From NCBI GenBank assembly GCA_028683385.1, contig JAQUIJ010000001.1, positions 620,001-684,000 on the forward strand: DNA of 64,000 bases. Reading direction: 5' to 3'. The notes below the pieces were generated by a model. That model did not search any database. It had not been told where the DNA came from and worked only from the letters and a program-made list of their open reading frames with translations. Made by a program: the position numbers and the translations under genes. The stretch is from Prolixibacteraceae bacterium. Its GTDB lineage: Bacteria > Bacteroidota > Bacteroidia > Bacteroidales > Prolixibacteraceae. Positions 17,539 through 26,799 of this stretch are shown piece by piece; positions within the stretch are counted from its first letter, which is position 1, and every line of letters begins with the position of its first letter.

Positions 17539-19006
17539 GGTCGTTCTGTATTCTTTCGGTTACCAAACGCGAACTTATGACGGTCATCGGCAGTCCGGTT
17601 CCCGGAACAGTTGATGCACCCACGTAATAGAGGTTATTGAATTTTTCATCTTTGTTTTTGGGCCTGAAACCGCCAACCTGATTGAGATCGTGTGCCAAAC
17701 CAAGCCCACTCCCGCGGTACAAACCAAACATTTCCTCCCAATGTTCAGGAGTTAAAACAACCTTCACTTCGGTGTGTGCATGAAAATCAAAACCGGTCCG
17801 GTCGCTCAAATCCTGAATAATACCGTCGGCAATTTCATGATCGTCGCTCCAATCCGATTTATATCGTAAATCGGGCACCGGACAAAGTATAAAGATACAC
17901 TCTTTACCTTCAGGTGCATAGTCCGGGTTGTGCATCGACTGAATGTTGACGTAATAATAGGGTTTGTCAAGCTTTATTTTGTTCTTAAAGATTTTTCCGG
18001 CATACTCTTCAAAATTCCGTCTCAGGAAATAATTGTGGTGATACATGTTCGGAACTTTGGCGTCCAAACCCAGATAAATCGTCAAAGGAGCCAAAGTCCA
18101 TTTCTTGGCATCCAGTTTTTTTGCTGAAAATGCGGACCGTTTCAAAATCGCCCCACGAAACCAGGCAGCATCGGCATTCACCACAAACAGATCAGCCTTC
18201 CATTCTTTTTCTGAACTGTCAATGAACGAAGTTACCGCACCATTCTTACTCGAAAAACTTGTAATTTCAGTATTGTAATGAATCTGAACTCCCCGGTTTC
18301 CCAATTCCTGAAGGATTCCTTCCACGATCTTGTACATTCCACCTTTCACATTGTAATAGCCGTCATGAACTAATTCGGTGTAATTCAGCAAAGTATATAC
18401 GGCTGGAGTATCGAAAGGAGTCGCTCCAAGAAAGAATCCTACGAGCGAGAAAATCACTTTTACCTCGAACGAGTCAAAATTTCGCTCCATTTCACGCCAC
18501 ATCGAATAGAACATTTTTGGAGCGTGTTTGATCGGAACAGTGGTCAGTTTCAGCAAATATTGCGTCAAAGAATCAAAATTCCGCTGAATCACAATGTTCT
18601 CGGTATCGTGAAATAGTTGTCCGGCAGCCTTCAGGAAACGAGTGATTTTCTTTTCAAAGTCAGGTTCAATATCCTGAAACTCGACAGCAAGCTTTTTTAA
18701 GTTTTTGTATATTAAATAATTTCGCTGGTCGCCCTCAAAATGGACCGAATAAAGCGGATCGAGCTCAACAAATTCAAAAGGCATGGCCATGTTGCAATCT
18801 TTCGCCAGCTCCTGGAACTCATAACTCATGCTAAAAAAAGTTGGTGCCATGTCGAATTTAAACCCACCTTTTTCAAGTAGATTTAACCGGCCTCCTGCAC
18901 GATGGTACTTTTCGACCATCTCAACTTCGTACCCTCTGGTTGAAAGCCGCAGTGCAGTTGTTAGTCCACCTAAACCAGTTCCTATGATAATTACCTTTTT
19001 TTGCAT
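17516..19006 (-). CDS. crtI: phytoene desaturase CrtI
   Basis: CrtI desaturates phytoene stepwise to lycopene. The N-terminal FAD-binding motif GTGLGGLTTALRLS is at residues 8-21, the MVEKYHRAGGRLN second half follows, and the C-terminal NNLYYVGASTVPGTGLPMT region is the conserved FAD contact of carotenoid desaturases. Length 496 is typical. It is the first gene of the crtI-crtB pair and is read away from the crtD operon. Confidence 0.94.
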   Translation of the reverse strand: MQKKVIIIGTGLGGLTTALRLSTRGYEVEMVEKYHRAGGRLNLLEKGGFKFDMAPTFFSMSYEFQELAKDCNMAMPFEFVELDPLYSVHFEGDQRNYLIYKNLKKLAVEFQDIEPDFEKKITRFLKAAGQLFHDTENIVIQRNFDSLTQYLLKLTTVPIKHAPKMFYSMWREMERNFDSFEVKVIFSLVGFFLGATPFDTPAVYTLLNYTELVHDGYYNVKGGMYKIVEGILQELGNRGVQIHYNTEITSFSSKNGAVTSFIDSSEKEWKADLFVVNADAAWFRGAILKRSAFSAKKLDAKKWTLAPLTIYLGLDAKVPNMYHHNYFLRRNFEEYAGKIFKNKIKLDKPYYYVNIQSMHNPDYAPEGKECIFILCPVPDLRYKSDWSDDHEIADGIIQDLSDRTGFDFHAHTEVKVVLTPEHWEEMFGLYRGSGLGLAHDLNQVGGFRPKNKDEKFNNLYYVGASTVPGTGLPMTVISSRLVTERIQNDHGFVPKK

Positions 19007-19141
19007 CTGTTTAATTAATTCATCAAATACTTAAACAAACAAAACGTAAAATGTTTCAGTAATTTACGAATTTATTTTTGGAGTATGTCTTGCTTTTCAT
19101 CTTGACAGAAAAATTATTATTCAAAAGTAACTTTTGAATTT

Positions 19142-19283
19142 AGAAACTGTTTAAAATTTGAAAAGATACCCAAAATCAAAAGAATTACCCCTACCCTAAA
19201 GGGTGATTTTTTGATTTTTCGGGCTCCCTTCAGGGTTCGGGGTAATCCGAAAAATCAAAATGAACTAAATTTAAACAGTTTCT
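19142..19283. repeat. 142-base palindromic element A with terminal inverted repeats
   Basis: The ends AGAAACTGTTTAAA (19142-19155) and TTTAAACAGTTTCT (19270-19283) are perfect 14-base inverted repeats. Nested inside are GATTTTTCGG (19213-19222) and CCGAAAAATC (19247-19256), also perfect. There is no open reading frame. The structure resembles a MITE or a long REP-like hairpin. Confidence 0.65.
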
Positions 19284-19350
19284 TACTTTTTTGCCCTTTT
19301 TACCGTATCTTCCGGTTGAAACTCGCATGTAATGTCATACTGCTAAAATT

Positions 19351-19492
19351 GAGTCCACTCCGAAAAGTCCGAGTTTATTGATTTTCAACTTCGCCACCCC
19401 TGACCCGTAAAGGGGAACTCGTTGAAAATAAATAAACTCTTCAAAGTCCCCTTCAGGGGATTTAGGGGTTTTTGACTTTTCGCAGCAGACTC
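19351..19492. repeat. 142-base palindromic element B, nested inverted repeats
   Basis: Outer arms at 19351-19369 and 19474-19492 match at 16 of 19 positions. Inner arms at 19371-19389 and 19421-19439 match at 18 of 19. The inside holds further C/G-rich pairs such as CCCCTTCAGGGG. It lies in the same non-coding gap as element A and may affect both carotenoid operons, for instance as a transcription block between them. Confidence 0.65.
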
Positions 19493-19540
19493 AAAATTAC
19501 ATTTTAACAAACATGCTCGTTTCATAAAATTTAGTGAATT

Positions 19541-21010
19541 ATGACCCAAGCTATCATCATCGGATCTGGAATTGGCGGGCTTGCTGCTGCCATTCGGCTT
19601 GCCCGTCAGGGGATTAATGTAGCGGTGTACGAATCGGCTGACAAAGCCGGCGGCAAGGTGTCGCAGCTTAATTTCGATGGATTTCGGTTCGATGCCGGGC
19701 CTTCGCTGCTTACTTTACCCGAATTGGTGCATGAACTGCTCGATGATGACCTCCGCTTCCCGATCCGCAGGCTCGAAGTAATTACCAAATATTTCTATCC
19801 GGATGGAACTCATGTTTTGGCTTACAGCGATGTCGAAAAGTTTTCTGCTGAGGTCGGACAAAAGTTAGATATCCCATCGTCAAAGGTGGTCAATTATCTT
19901 AAAAAGGCAGCTAAAGTTTATGAACTCACTTCCGACCTTTTCATTTTCGGCTCCTTCCATCGTATTAAAAACCTGATGAACTTTAAATCGCTCAAAACGC
20001 TGATTCAATTTCGGCATCTTCAGGCTTTGAATACTTTACACGAATACAATCGGCAGGAATTGAGCAACGGTCACTTGGTTCAATTATTCGATCGATACGC
20101 CACATACAACGGTAGCAATCCATACCAAACACCCGCAACTCTGAGTGTAATTTCGCATTTGGAACACAACCTGGGTGCCTTTATTCCCGAAGGTGGCATG
20201 TTTCAAATTACCGATTCGCTTTATCAGCAAGCGATACGACTTGGGGTTAAATTTCATTTCAACCAACCTGTCCTGAAAGTAGAAACGGCTAAGAATCAGG
20301 TATCCGGAGTTATAATCGACACAGGATTTGCCACGGCTGATATTGTGGTTAGCGACATTGATATTCATCGGTTTTACTCGTCGCTGTTGCCAGATAAAAA
20401 ACGACTTGCAAGAATTACAAAAGAAGAACGATCATCGTCAGCCCTTATTTTTTACTGGGGAATGAAAGGCATCTTTCCTGAATTGGACATCCACAATATC
20501 TTTTTCAGTTCTGATTATCAGGACGAATTTGAACACTTGTTCAGGCAAAAGGATTTATTCAACGATCCAACTGTTTACATTTATATCAGCAGTAAATACA
20601 ACCCAACGGATGCACCCGAAGGTTGCGAAAACTGGTTCGTGATGATTAATGCGCCTGCGGATGTCGGGCAAAACTGGCATGAACTGATTGCACAATCGCG
20701 ACAACGCATTCTGGAAAAACTGGAGCGAATGTCGGGCAAAAAATTGTCGGGTAGCATTGTCAGCGAACAAATTCTGTCGCCTCCTGATATTTTTAAACAA
20801 ACCGGCTCAGTCAACGGTTCACTGTATGGAAGCAGTTCCAATAGCCGTTATGCCTCGTTTAACCGACATGCCAACTTCCGAAGCGACATCAACGGGTTGT
20901 ATTTTGTGGGAGGAAGTGTGCATCCGGGCGGAGGAATTCCGTTGTGCTTGTCGTCGGCGAACATTGTTGCAAAATTGGTAAACGAACAATTGCAAAAACA
21001 AAAAAAATGA
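19541..21010 (+). CDS. crtD: carotenoid desaturase of the CrtI/CrtD family, probably a 3,4-desaturase
   Basis: A second CrtI-type flavoprotein (489 residues) with the FAD motif GSGIGGLAAAIRLARQG at residues 8-24 and the C-terminal GLYFVGGSVHPGGGIPLCL contact region. The segment FRFDAGPSLLTLP is typical of the CrtD branch that introduces the 3,4 double bond next to a 1-hydroxy group. Because a CruF-like hydratase gene overlaps it by four bases (ATGA), the CrtD role is favoured over a second phytoene desaturase. Confidence 0.85.
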   Translation: MTQAIIIGSGIGGLAAAIRLARQGINVAVYESADKAGGKVSQLNFDGFRFDAGPSLLTLPELVHELLDDDLRFPIRRLEVITKYFYPDGTHVLAYSDVEKFSAEVGQKLDIPSSKVVNYLKKAAKVYELTSDLFIFGSFHRIKNLMNFKSLKTLIQFRHLQALNTLHEYNRQELSNGHLVQLFDRYATYNGSNPYQTPATLSVISHLEHNLGAFIPEGGMFQITDSLYQQAIRLGVKFHFNQPVLKVETAKNQVSGVIIDTGFATADIVVSDIDIHRFYSSLLPDKKRLARITKEERSSSALIFYWGMKGIFPELDIHNIFFSSDYQDEFEHLFRQKDLFNDPTVYIYISSKYNPTDAPEGCENWFVMINAPADVGQNWHELIAQSRQRILEKLERMSGKKLSGSIVSEQILSPPDIFKQTGSVNGSLYGSSSNSRYASFNRHANFRSDINGLYFVGGSVHPGGGIPLCLSSANIVAKLVNEQLQKQKK

Positions 21011-21645
21011 AAACGCTCACAAAAGATCAGATTGCAAAAATCGCAATCTGGTTATGGTATATGGTTGGGATAATCGGATTTATGATTCGCCCGTTGCAGC
21101 CTCTTTTTCAACAGCTCACACCTTTCGGGATGGTTATGGCTGCTGCCTTGCTGATGTTTTTTCACGAACCAAAAAACCTGAAAAACGGACTTGTTTTTTC
21201 AGGGATTGCGTTGTTTGGTTTTGTTGTTGAGCTGATTGGCGTAAATACACAAGCCATTTTTGGATTCTACATTTATGGAAATTCGTTGGGGCCAAAACTA
21301 TGGAATACACCGTTTATCATCGGGCTCAACTGGTTGGTGCTAATTTACTGCATTACGTCGCTGGCCAAACCCATTCGCAACACCTGGTATTTCCCGTTAA
21401 TTGGCGCCGCAACAATGGTTGGCTTCGACTGGCTGATGGAACCCGTTGCCATTGCCAACGACATGTGGTATTGGGCATGCCCGGGTATTCCGGGTAAAAA
21501 TTACATCGACTGGTTTCTGGTCTCCGGATTCCTGTTCCTGATGATCCGCATTCTGAAAGTTAAAATCAACAACCGGATTGCCGGTTTTCTATTTGCCATG
21601 CAAGTGGTGTTTTTCCTGGCTTTGAACATTTTGAGTCGCACCTGA
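21007..21645 (+). CDS. CruF-like carotenoid 1,2-hydratase (DUF422-type membrane protein)
   Basis: From the ATG at 21007 (overlapping the crtD stop as ATGA) the protein has 212 residues; the longer frame starting with GTG at 20944 would add a non-conserved stretch inside crtD. It has about six hydrophobic segments and the carotenoid-biosynthesis family features FVVELIGVNTQAIFGFYIYG, FIIGLNWLVLIY and GFDWLMEPVA. CruF hydrates the psi end of an acyclic or monocyclic carotene to a tertiary alcohol, the site later glycosylated. Confidence 0.85.
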   Translation: MKTLTKDQIAKIAIWLWYMVGIIGFMIRPLQPLFQQLTPFGMVMAAALLMFFHEPKNLKNGLVFSGIALFGFVVELIGVNTQAIFGFYIYGNSLGPKLWNTPFIIGLNWLVLIYCITSLAKPIRNTWYFPLIGAATMVGFDWLMEPVAIANDMWYWACPGIPGKNYIDWFLVSGFLFLMIRILKVKINNRIAGFLFAMQVVFFLALNILSRT

Positions 21646-21647
21646 TT

Positions 21648-22325
21648 ATGGGAATACTGATCGCCTTACTCATTCTTTCGCTGTGGTTCGCACATCTGGT
21701 TTATTTGCTGGTATTTGTCGAAGTATCATTTGCACCAATTATGCTGATTCACATCGCCATTCAAACCTATTTATATACCGGGCTTTTCATCACGGCTCAC
21801 GATGCCATGCACGGTCTGGTTTCGTCGAACCGCACGATAAACACGATAGTCGGACAATCGGCCACCTGGCTTTTTGCGGCACTCTCCTATTCGCGGCTCA
21901 ATCAGAAACACCAGTTGCATCACCGTTTCCCGGGCGAAGAAGCTGATCCGGACTATTATACCGGTTCGCAAAATTTCTGGCGCTGGTGGTTTTCGTTCCT
22001 GAAAAATTACATAAGCTGGTGGCAAATCATCACCATGGCTGTAGTTTTTAATGTTTTGCAAATTTGGGTCAATCAACTAAACCTGATTGTGTTCTGGGTT
22101 CTGCCATCGATTCTGGCAACATTCCAACTGTTTTATTTCGGAACTTATCGGCCTCACAGATTGCCGCATACCAAATCGATGCTGCCACACAATGCCCGAA
22201 GTCAAAATGGTTCTCACTTTTGGGCCATGCTTTCGTGCTATTTCTTCGGATATCATTACGAACACCACGAATCGCCGCAAACGCCCTGGTGGAAATTGTA
22301 TCAGATTAAAAACCTGAACCGATGA
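21648..22325 (+). CDS. CrtW-like carotenoid ketolase (membrane di-iron oxygenase)
   Basis: The 225-residue membrane protein has the three histidine motifs of CrtW/fatty-acid-desaturase-type oxygenases: HDAMH at 51-55, HQLHH at 88-92 and HYEHH at 203-207, plus PHNARSQN and the SPQTPWWKL tail that are characteristic of beta-carotene 4-ketolase. CrtW normally adds a keto group to a beta-ionone ring, but no lycopene cyclase gene is in the window, so either a cyclase lies elsewhere or the enzyme acts on another end group. Confidence 0.85.
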   Translation: MGILIALLILSLWFAHLVYLLVFVEVSFAPIMLIHIAIQTYLYTGLFITAHDAMHGLVSSNRTINTIVGQSATWLFAALSYSRLNQKHQLHHRFPGEEADPDYYTGSQNFWRWWFSFLKNYISWWQIITMAVVFNVLQIWVNQLNLIVFWVLPSILATFQLFYFGTYRPHRLPHTKSMLPHNARSQNGSHFWAMLSCYFFGYHYEHHESPQTPWWKLYQIKNLNR

Positions 22326-22933
22326 TTAAAGCGCGACACAATAACTTATATATCTGGTTTTTCCGGAATTACTTCGGATTGTTAAGCCTCATCCATTTTC
22401 GGAAGATGAGCGTTGTTACCGATGTTGTTATTCCTGAAGACCGGTCGGTGCTTTTATTTCAAAACCATTTTAGCTGGTGGGACGGATATTGGTCGTACGG
22501 ATTGAGCCGAAAAATATTCAAGCGAAAATTTCATGTCATGATGCTCGAAGAACAACTTCGAAAACGCATGTTTTTGAATCGCTGCGGAGTATTCTCGATC
22601 AAAAAGAGCAACCGCGATTTTTTGAATTCACTTCAGTATGCCACCGGAATTTTAAGCAACCCCAAAAATTTAGTGGCCATCTATCCAACCGGCGAAATGC
22701 TGACACAACATCAGCAAATCATGCACTTTCAAAAAGGAATCGATCGAATTATTACCGGAAAAACTGATCATTTCGAGATTGTATTGGCTGTCTTCTTGGT
22801 CGATTACTTTGGATTTGCACGTCCCGAAATCCGAATTTACCTCCAAAACTATTCTGGTGATCGAACTGTTGAAGCTATCGAAAAAGCTTATCATTCGTTT
22901 TATCAAACTTGCATAACCAAACAAACCGAATAA
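22322..22933 (+). CDS. PlsC-like acyltransferase, probably acylating a carotenoid glycoside
   Basis: The 203-residue protein starts in an ATGA overlap with the ketolase gene. It has the acyltransferase block I motif NHFSWWDG (H49-x4-D54) and a later YPTGEML segment replacing the common FPEGTR. Length is short for a glycerolipid PlsC. Its place between ketolase and glycosyltransferase genes suggests that it attaches a fatty acid to the sugar of the carotenoid, as known for staphyloxanthin-like end products. Confidence 0.82.
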   Translation: MIKARHNNLYIWFFRNYFGLLSLIHFRKMSVVTDVVIPEDRSVLLFQNHFSWWDGYWSYGLSRKIFKRKFHVMMLEEQLRKRMFLNRCGVFSIKKSNRDFLNSLQYATGILSNPKNLVAIYPTGEMLTQHQQIMHFQKGIDRIITGKTDHFEIVLAVFLVDYFGFARPEIRIYLQNYSGDRTVEAIEKAYHSFYQTCITKQTE

Positions 22934-24027
22934 TGGAAGTATTGGCCATTTTTACATTGGTTTTTCTTGCTCTCCGGATGCTTATTTCGCTGGTAAACCT
23001 GGTATCGCGATTGCACCTTCCGGATAAAAAGCCCACAAGTTTTCCAAAGGTATCGGTATTGATTCCGGCGCGAAACGAAGAGGCAGTACTCGGACGTTTA
23101 TTGGACAGCCTTGAAAAACAAGATTATCCTGATTTTGAAGTTATTGTTTGCGATGATCATTCGTCGGACAACACCGAAGAAATTCTCAACTGGATTGCCG
23201 GCGAAGATGAGCGTTTTCACTGGTTTTTGGGAGAAAAACTTCCGGAAGATTGGTTAGGGAAAAATTTTGCCTGTCACCAACTGGCGCAAAAGGCTTCAGG
23301 AAAATACCTGATTTTTTTGGATGCCGATGTAGAATTGAGTACGAATGCAATCACCAAAGCTGTCGCCTTTTTTCAGAAAAACAGATTGGCACTGTTATCG
23401 GTTTTTCCGCAACAAAAAATGGAATCGTTTGCTGAGCGTGTAACCGTTCCGGTGATGAATTGGATTTTGCAAAGCTTATTGCCGATGGTTTTGGTTCAGA
23501 AAAGCAAGTTCCCGTCTCTTTCGGCGGCCAACGGGCAACTGATGATGTTCGATGCTGAAAATTACCGCACTCACCAATGGCATTCACGAGTCAGGAACCA
23601 AAATGTGGAAGATATCCGACTGGCACGAATGATCAAATCAGAAGAATTTAAAATAGCTGTATTACTTGGGAATAACGATGTATTTTGCCGAATGTACCGA
23701 AGTTTTGACGAGGCGATTGTAGGTTTTTCCCGGAATATTCACGAGTATTTTGGTGGCCGAAGAATAGTTATGCTTGCCTTCTGGCTCATCGTTTGTTTTG
23801 GGCCATTCATCGTGTTTTTTCCGTTTGGGTGGTGTTTTTTGGGTTTATTTGTACTCTTGGTTTTGTCCAATCGGGTTTGTATATCCTTAGCCTGCCGTCA
23901 AAATGTTTTTTTGTCAGTTTTGCTGCATCCGTTGCAGATCATTAGTTTTACGTTCATCGTTTTTTACAATATTTTCAGGAGAATAAAAAAAGAGACGACA
24001 TGGAAGGGACGAAAAATCAGGATTTAA
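22933..24027 (+). CDS. family 2 glycosyltransferase, probably CruG-like carotenoid glycosyltransferase
   Basis: The ATG at 22933 overlaps the preceding stop by one base (TAATG); the TTG at 22909 lies inside the previous gene and is rejected. The 364-residue protein has an N-terminal membrane anchor, the GT2 opening VSVLIPARNEEAVLG (40-54), the metal-binding DAD at 130-132, an ED acceptor motif in QNVEDIRLAR and two or three C-terminal membrane segments. In cyanobacteria cruF is often next to cruG, a GT2 enzyme that glycosylates the tertiary hydroxyl; the same pairing is seen here. Confidence 0.85.
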   Translation: MEVLAIFTLVFLALRMLISLVNLVSRLHLPDKKPTSFPKVSVLIPARNEEAVLGRLLDSLEKQDYPDFEVIVCDDHSSDNTEEILNWIAGEDERFHWFLGEKLPEDWLGKNFACHQLAQKASGKYLIFLDADVELSTNAITKAVAFFQKNRLALLSVFPQQKMESFAERVTVPVMNWILQSLLPMVLVQKSKFPSLSAANGQLMMFDAENYRTHQWHSRVRNQNVEDIRLARMIKSEEFKIAVLLGNNDVFCRMYRSFDEAIVGFSRNIHEYFGGRRIVMLAFWLIVCFGPFIVFFPFGWCFLGLFVLLVLSNRVCISLACRQNVFLSVLLHPLQIISFTFIVFYNIFRRIKKETTWKGRKIRI

Positions 24028-24079
24028 TTTGATTATTTGTTCTTTTGTTTGCGAAACGCATGAAAATCAGAATATAAAT

Positions 24080-24820
24080 ATGAAATACAACCTATTGCTC
24101 CTTACCCTAATGATATTACCGGTTCTGGTGGCTACCGCTCAAAAGAAAGATCTGGCTTATTATCAATGCGCTTTTTTTGAAAGTTACCGTGCCGGAAACA
24201 TGTCGCCATGGCCAGCTTTGATTGATGAAATGGAAAAAGAAAAATCGGCAGATGTCGTCTGGCAAACCGAGATTTTAAAAGCGATGTACGGACTAGTTGG
24301 CTATGAATTTGGCCTACACGACAAAGAAATGGCACGAACCTATGTTGATAAGGCGGACGTTTATTTGGACAACCTTTTGGAGAAATATCCCCGTAATGCA
24401 CAACTCCATAGCCTGGCAGGCGCTTTTTACGGGTATAAAATTGCACTTGCGTTTTACAAAGCGCCATTTCTGGGACCCAAAAGCATGTATCACATGGATA
24501 AAGCAATTGAACTTGATCCGTCGGAGCCAATGGGTTACATCGAAAAAGGCAACTCCTTGCAATACCGCCCAGTTGTTTTTGGTGGCGACAAAATAGAGGC
24601 TTTGAAATTTTATCGCAAAGCATTGGCGTTGATTGAGGCAAAGAATGATTCGAAATGCGATTGGCAGCAAATGTTACTTCGCGCTTTTATCCTGAAGAAT
24701 CTATACGAAACCAATCAGACAGCCGAAGCTGAAGCTTTCCTTGCCGCCATGCAAAAAGATTACGGTTCGATGGTTTGGATCAAAAAGTTTGTAGGAGCTG
24801 AGTTTATGAGTGGGAAATAG
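24080..24820 (+). CDS. exported TPR-like protein at the end of the carotenoid operon
   Basis: The frame extends upstream to a TTG, but the ATG at 24080 begins a clear signal peptide (MKYNLLLLTLMILPVLVATAQ). The mature protein is helical with two or three weak TPR-like repeats (for example PRNAQLHSLAGAFYGYKIA, DKAIELDPSEPMGYIEKGNS, ALKFYRKALALIEA). No enzymatic motif is seen. It follows the glycosyltransferase by about 50 bases, so a periplasmic role in pigment placement or membrane organisation is a guess from position only. Confidence 0.75.
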   Translation: MKYNLLLLTLMILPVLVATAQKKDLAYYQCAFFESYRAGNMSPWPALIDEMEKEKSADVVWQTEILKAMYGLVGYEFGLHDKEMARTYVDKADVYLDNLLEKYPRNAQLHSLAGAFYGYKIALAFYKAPFLGPKSMYHMDKAIELDPSEPMGYIEKGNSLQYRPVVFGGDKIEALKFYRKALALIEAKNDSKCDWQQMLLRAFILKNLYETNQTAEAEAFLAAMQKDYGSMVWIKKFVGAEFMSGK

Positions 24821-24831
24821 AAAAAAAGAAT

Positions 24832-25590
24832 TTATACCGATGCCGTTCTAATTTCCTGCCCCAATTCCTTCCGGATCATATTTTCAATTTTTAGAGTCAG
24901 TTCGGTCATGTCCATACCCTTTGGTTCAATCGGATCGAAAACGGTTAGTTTCAGGTGAACACCAAAGGTCATCGGGAAATAACCATGTTTCATCAGTTCA
25001 TAATTTCCGTCAATGGCAAACGGAACAATGAGTGCTGAAGGCGCTGTTTTGTATAGCGACGCAATACCAGCAGGCATAAAGGATTTGAGTTTCCCATCTT
25101 TGGCACGAGTTCCTTCGGGGAAAATACAGGCAGCATAATTATTGGCTTCGATGTGTTTGCCAAGCTCTAAAATATCCTTTACTGCTTGTCTCGGATTTTT
25201 ACGGTCGATCAGCACCGAACCGCCATGACGCAGATTATACGAAATGCTGGGAATCCATTTACCCAGTTCGATTTTTGAAATAAATTTCGGATGGTTTTTC
25301 CTGAACCCAACAATTACTGCCGGAATATCGAGGGTTGTTTGATGATTTGCCACAATAATCAATGGGCGACCCTGCGGAATTTTTTCCAATCCACGAAAGG
25401 TAATTTTGGTTCCCAAAATCCTTAGACTATAGAGCAATCCGTAATTCAGCACATCAACTGCCTTTTTACGAACCGGATAACCCCAAATCCATCGGGTGAT
25501 CATCTGGATCGGATGGAAAATAACAAGCAGAAGACCAAAACAGATCAAATAGATGGGAGTCAGAAGATAGGAAAGCAATTTTTTGATCAT
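24832..25590 (-). CDS. plsC: 1-acyl-sn-glycerol-3-phosphate acyltransferase (PlsC family)
   Basis: The 252-residue enzyme starts at the ATG at 25590; the longer frame begins with TTG. It carries the four blocks of lysophosphatidic acid acyltransferases: NHQTTLD (H-x4-D), an arginine-containing RKNPRQAV segment, FPEGTRAKDGKL and a VPFAIDGNYE strand. An N-terminal hydrophobic segment anchors it to the inner membrane, where it makes phosphatidic acid. It is convergent with the carotenoid operon and only 11 bases separate the two stop codons. Confidence 0.93.
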   Translation of the reverse strand: MIKKLLSYLLTPIYLICFGLLLVIFHPIQMITRWIWGYPVRKKAVDVLNYGLLYSLRILGTKITFRGLEKIPQGRPLIIVANHQTTLDIPAVIVGFRKNHPKFISKIELGKWIPSISYNLRHGGSVLIDRKNPRQAVKDILELGKHIEANNYAACIFPEGTRAKDGKLKSFMPAGIASLYKTAPSALIVPFAIDGNYELMKHGYFPMTFGVHLKLTVFDPIEPKGMDMTELTLKIENMIRKELGQEIRTASV

Positions 25591-25777
25591 AGCAAAACCA
25601 GTTTTAAACGATTGCAAAATAACCAAAAAAATCAAGCTTCTGAAAAAAGTATTTTGAAGTTTATGTATCTGGATTCATGAAACTAACGAAAGAATCAATT
25701 GCCCTTCTGAAAGATCAAATTCAAAAATAATTGGTACTTTTAAAAGCTGCTTATCAAAACTTAAACACGTACCAACT

Positions 25778-26713
25778 ATGAAAATCATTATTGCTCTTGC
25801 TCTGCTCTCCGTCCTTTGCTTCCCGGCATTCTCGCAGAATAATCAAAATCTGGCGGAAAAACTGGGTTTCGACCGAAATGCAAAATTACTCATCATTCAT
25901 GCCGACGACATGGGATTGTCGCAGGCAACGAACAATGCGGTTATTCAGGCATTTCAGAAAGGTGGAATCACTTCCGGAAGCATTATGGTTCCTTGTCCGT
26001 GGTTCCCTGACATTGCAGAATTTGCAAAAAACAACTCGCAATTCGATATTGGCATTCATCTCACTTTAACTTCGGAGTGGGATAACTATTTCTTTGGAGG
26101 AGTTTCTCCGGCATCAGCCATTCCAAATCTATTGAATCAAAAAGGATATTTTTATCCGTCGGTTGAAGAATTTGCCAAACACGCCAACGGCGCTGAAGTG
26201 GAAAAAGAAATCAGGGCACAAATTGAACGTGCGCTGGCATTTGGAATCAAGCCAACACATTTGGACAACCACATGGGAACCATTCTTGCTTCTCCCGAAT
26301 ATTACCAGATTTTGCTGAAAATAGGACACGAGTATAAGCTGCCGGTTTTGGTTCCGGGTGATATGATCGCCAGAATTTCGCCACAATTGCTCGAAATGCT
26401 GAGCCGCGACAATGTAGTAGTGGATCATCTTTTCATGCTTAATCAGGCAAGCCCAGCGAAACAGTGGGGCGAACCTTACCTGAAATTCATTGAAAACATG
26501 AAACCCGGATTAAATGAAATCATTGTTCATCTGGCTATCGACAATGACGAAACCCGCGCCATTATGGTTAATCATCCCGATTTTGGAGCCGAATGGCGGC
26601 AGCACGACCTGGATTTTGTACTGAGTTCCGAGTTCAAAAAAGCGCTCAAAGAACACAACATCCAACTGGTTACATGGCGGCAAATTGGCAAGGTGCAATA
26701 TCCTAAAGAATAA
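25778..26713 (+). CDS. ChbG/HpnK-family (YdjC-type) carbohydrate deacetylase, exported
   Basis: A signal peptide (MKIIIALALLSVLCFPAFSQ) precedes a YdjC fold of about 290 residues. Metal and catalytic motifs are visible: HADDMG at 41-46, FDIGIHLTLTSEW and PTHLDNHMG. Family members remove N-acetyl groups from chitobiose-like or other acetylated sugars. The signal peptide places this one in the periplasm or outside the cell, so it probably acts on imported oligosaccharides. Confidence 0.9.
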   Translation: MKIIIALALLSVLCFPAFSQNNQNLAEKLGFDRNAKLLIIHADDMGLSQATNNAVIQAFQKGGITSGSIMVPCPWFPDIAEFAKNNSQFDIGIHLTLTSEWDNYFFGGVSPASAIPNLLNQKGYFYPSVEEFAKHANGAEVEKEIRAQIERALAFGIKPTHLDNHMGTILASPEYYQILLKIGHEYKLPVLVPGDMIARISPQLLEMLSRDNVVVDHLFMLNQASPAKQWGEPYLKFIENMKPGLNEIIVHLAIDNDETRAIMVNHPDFGAEWRQHDLDFVLSSEFKKALKEHNIQLVTWRQIGKVQYPKE

Positions 26714-26744
26714 CTATCAAGGCTTCACAAAAAGGGAAACCCTT

Positions 26745-26775
26745 ACGTCAAAAGTTTTTTGTTCCTTTGACGTCA
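26745..26775. repeat. small inverted repeat between ChbG-like and DUF1456 genes
   Basis: ACGTCAAA and TTTGACGT form an 8-base stem around a T-rich loop. It could end transcription of the deacetylase gene or be a binding site; nothing further supports either. Confidence 0.35.
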
Positions 26776-26799
26776 TCTTTTCATACAAACAGTACTGAT

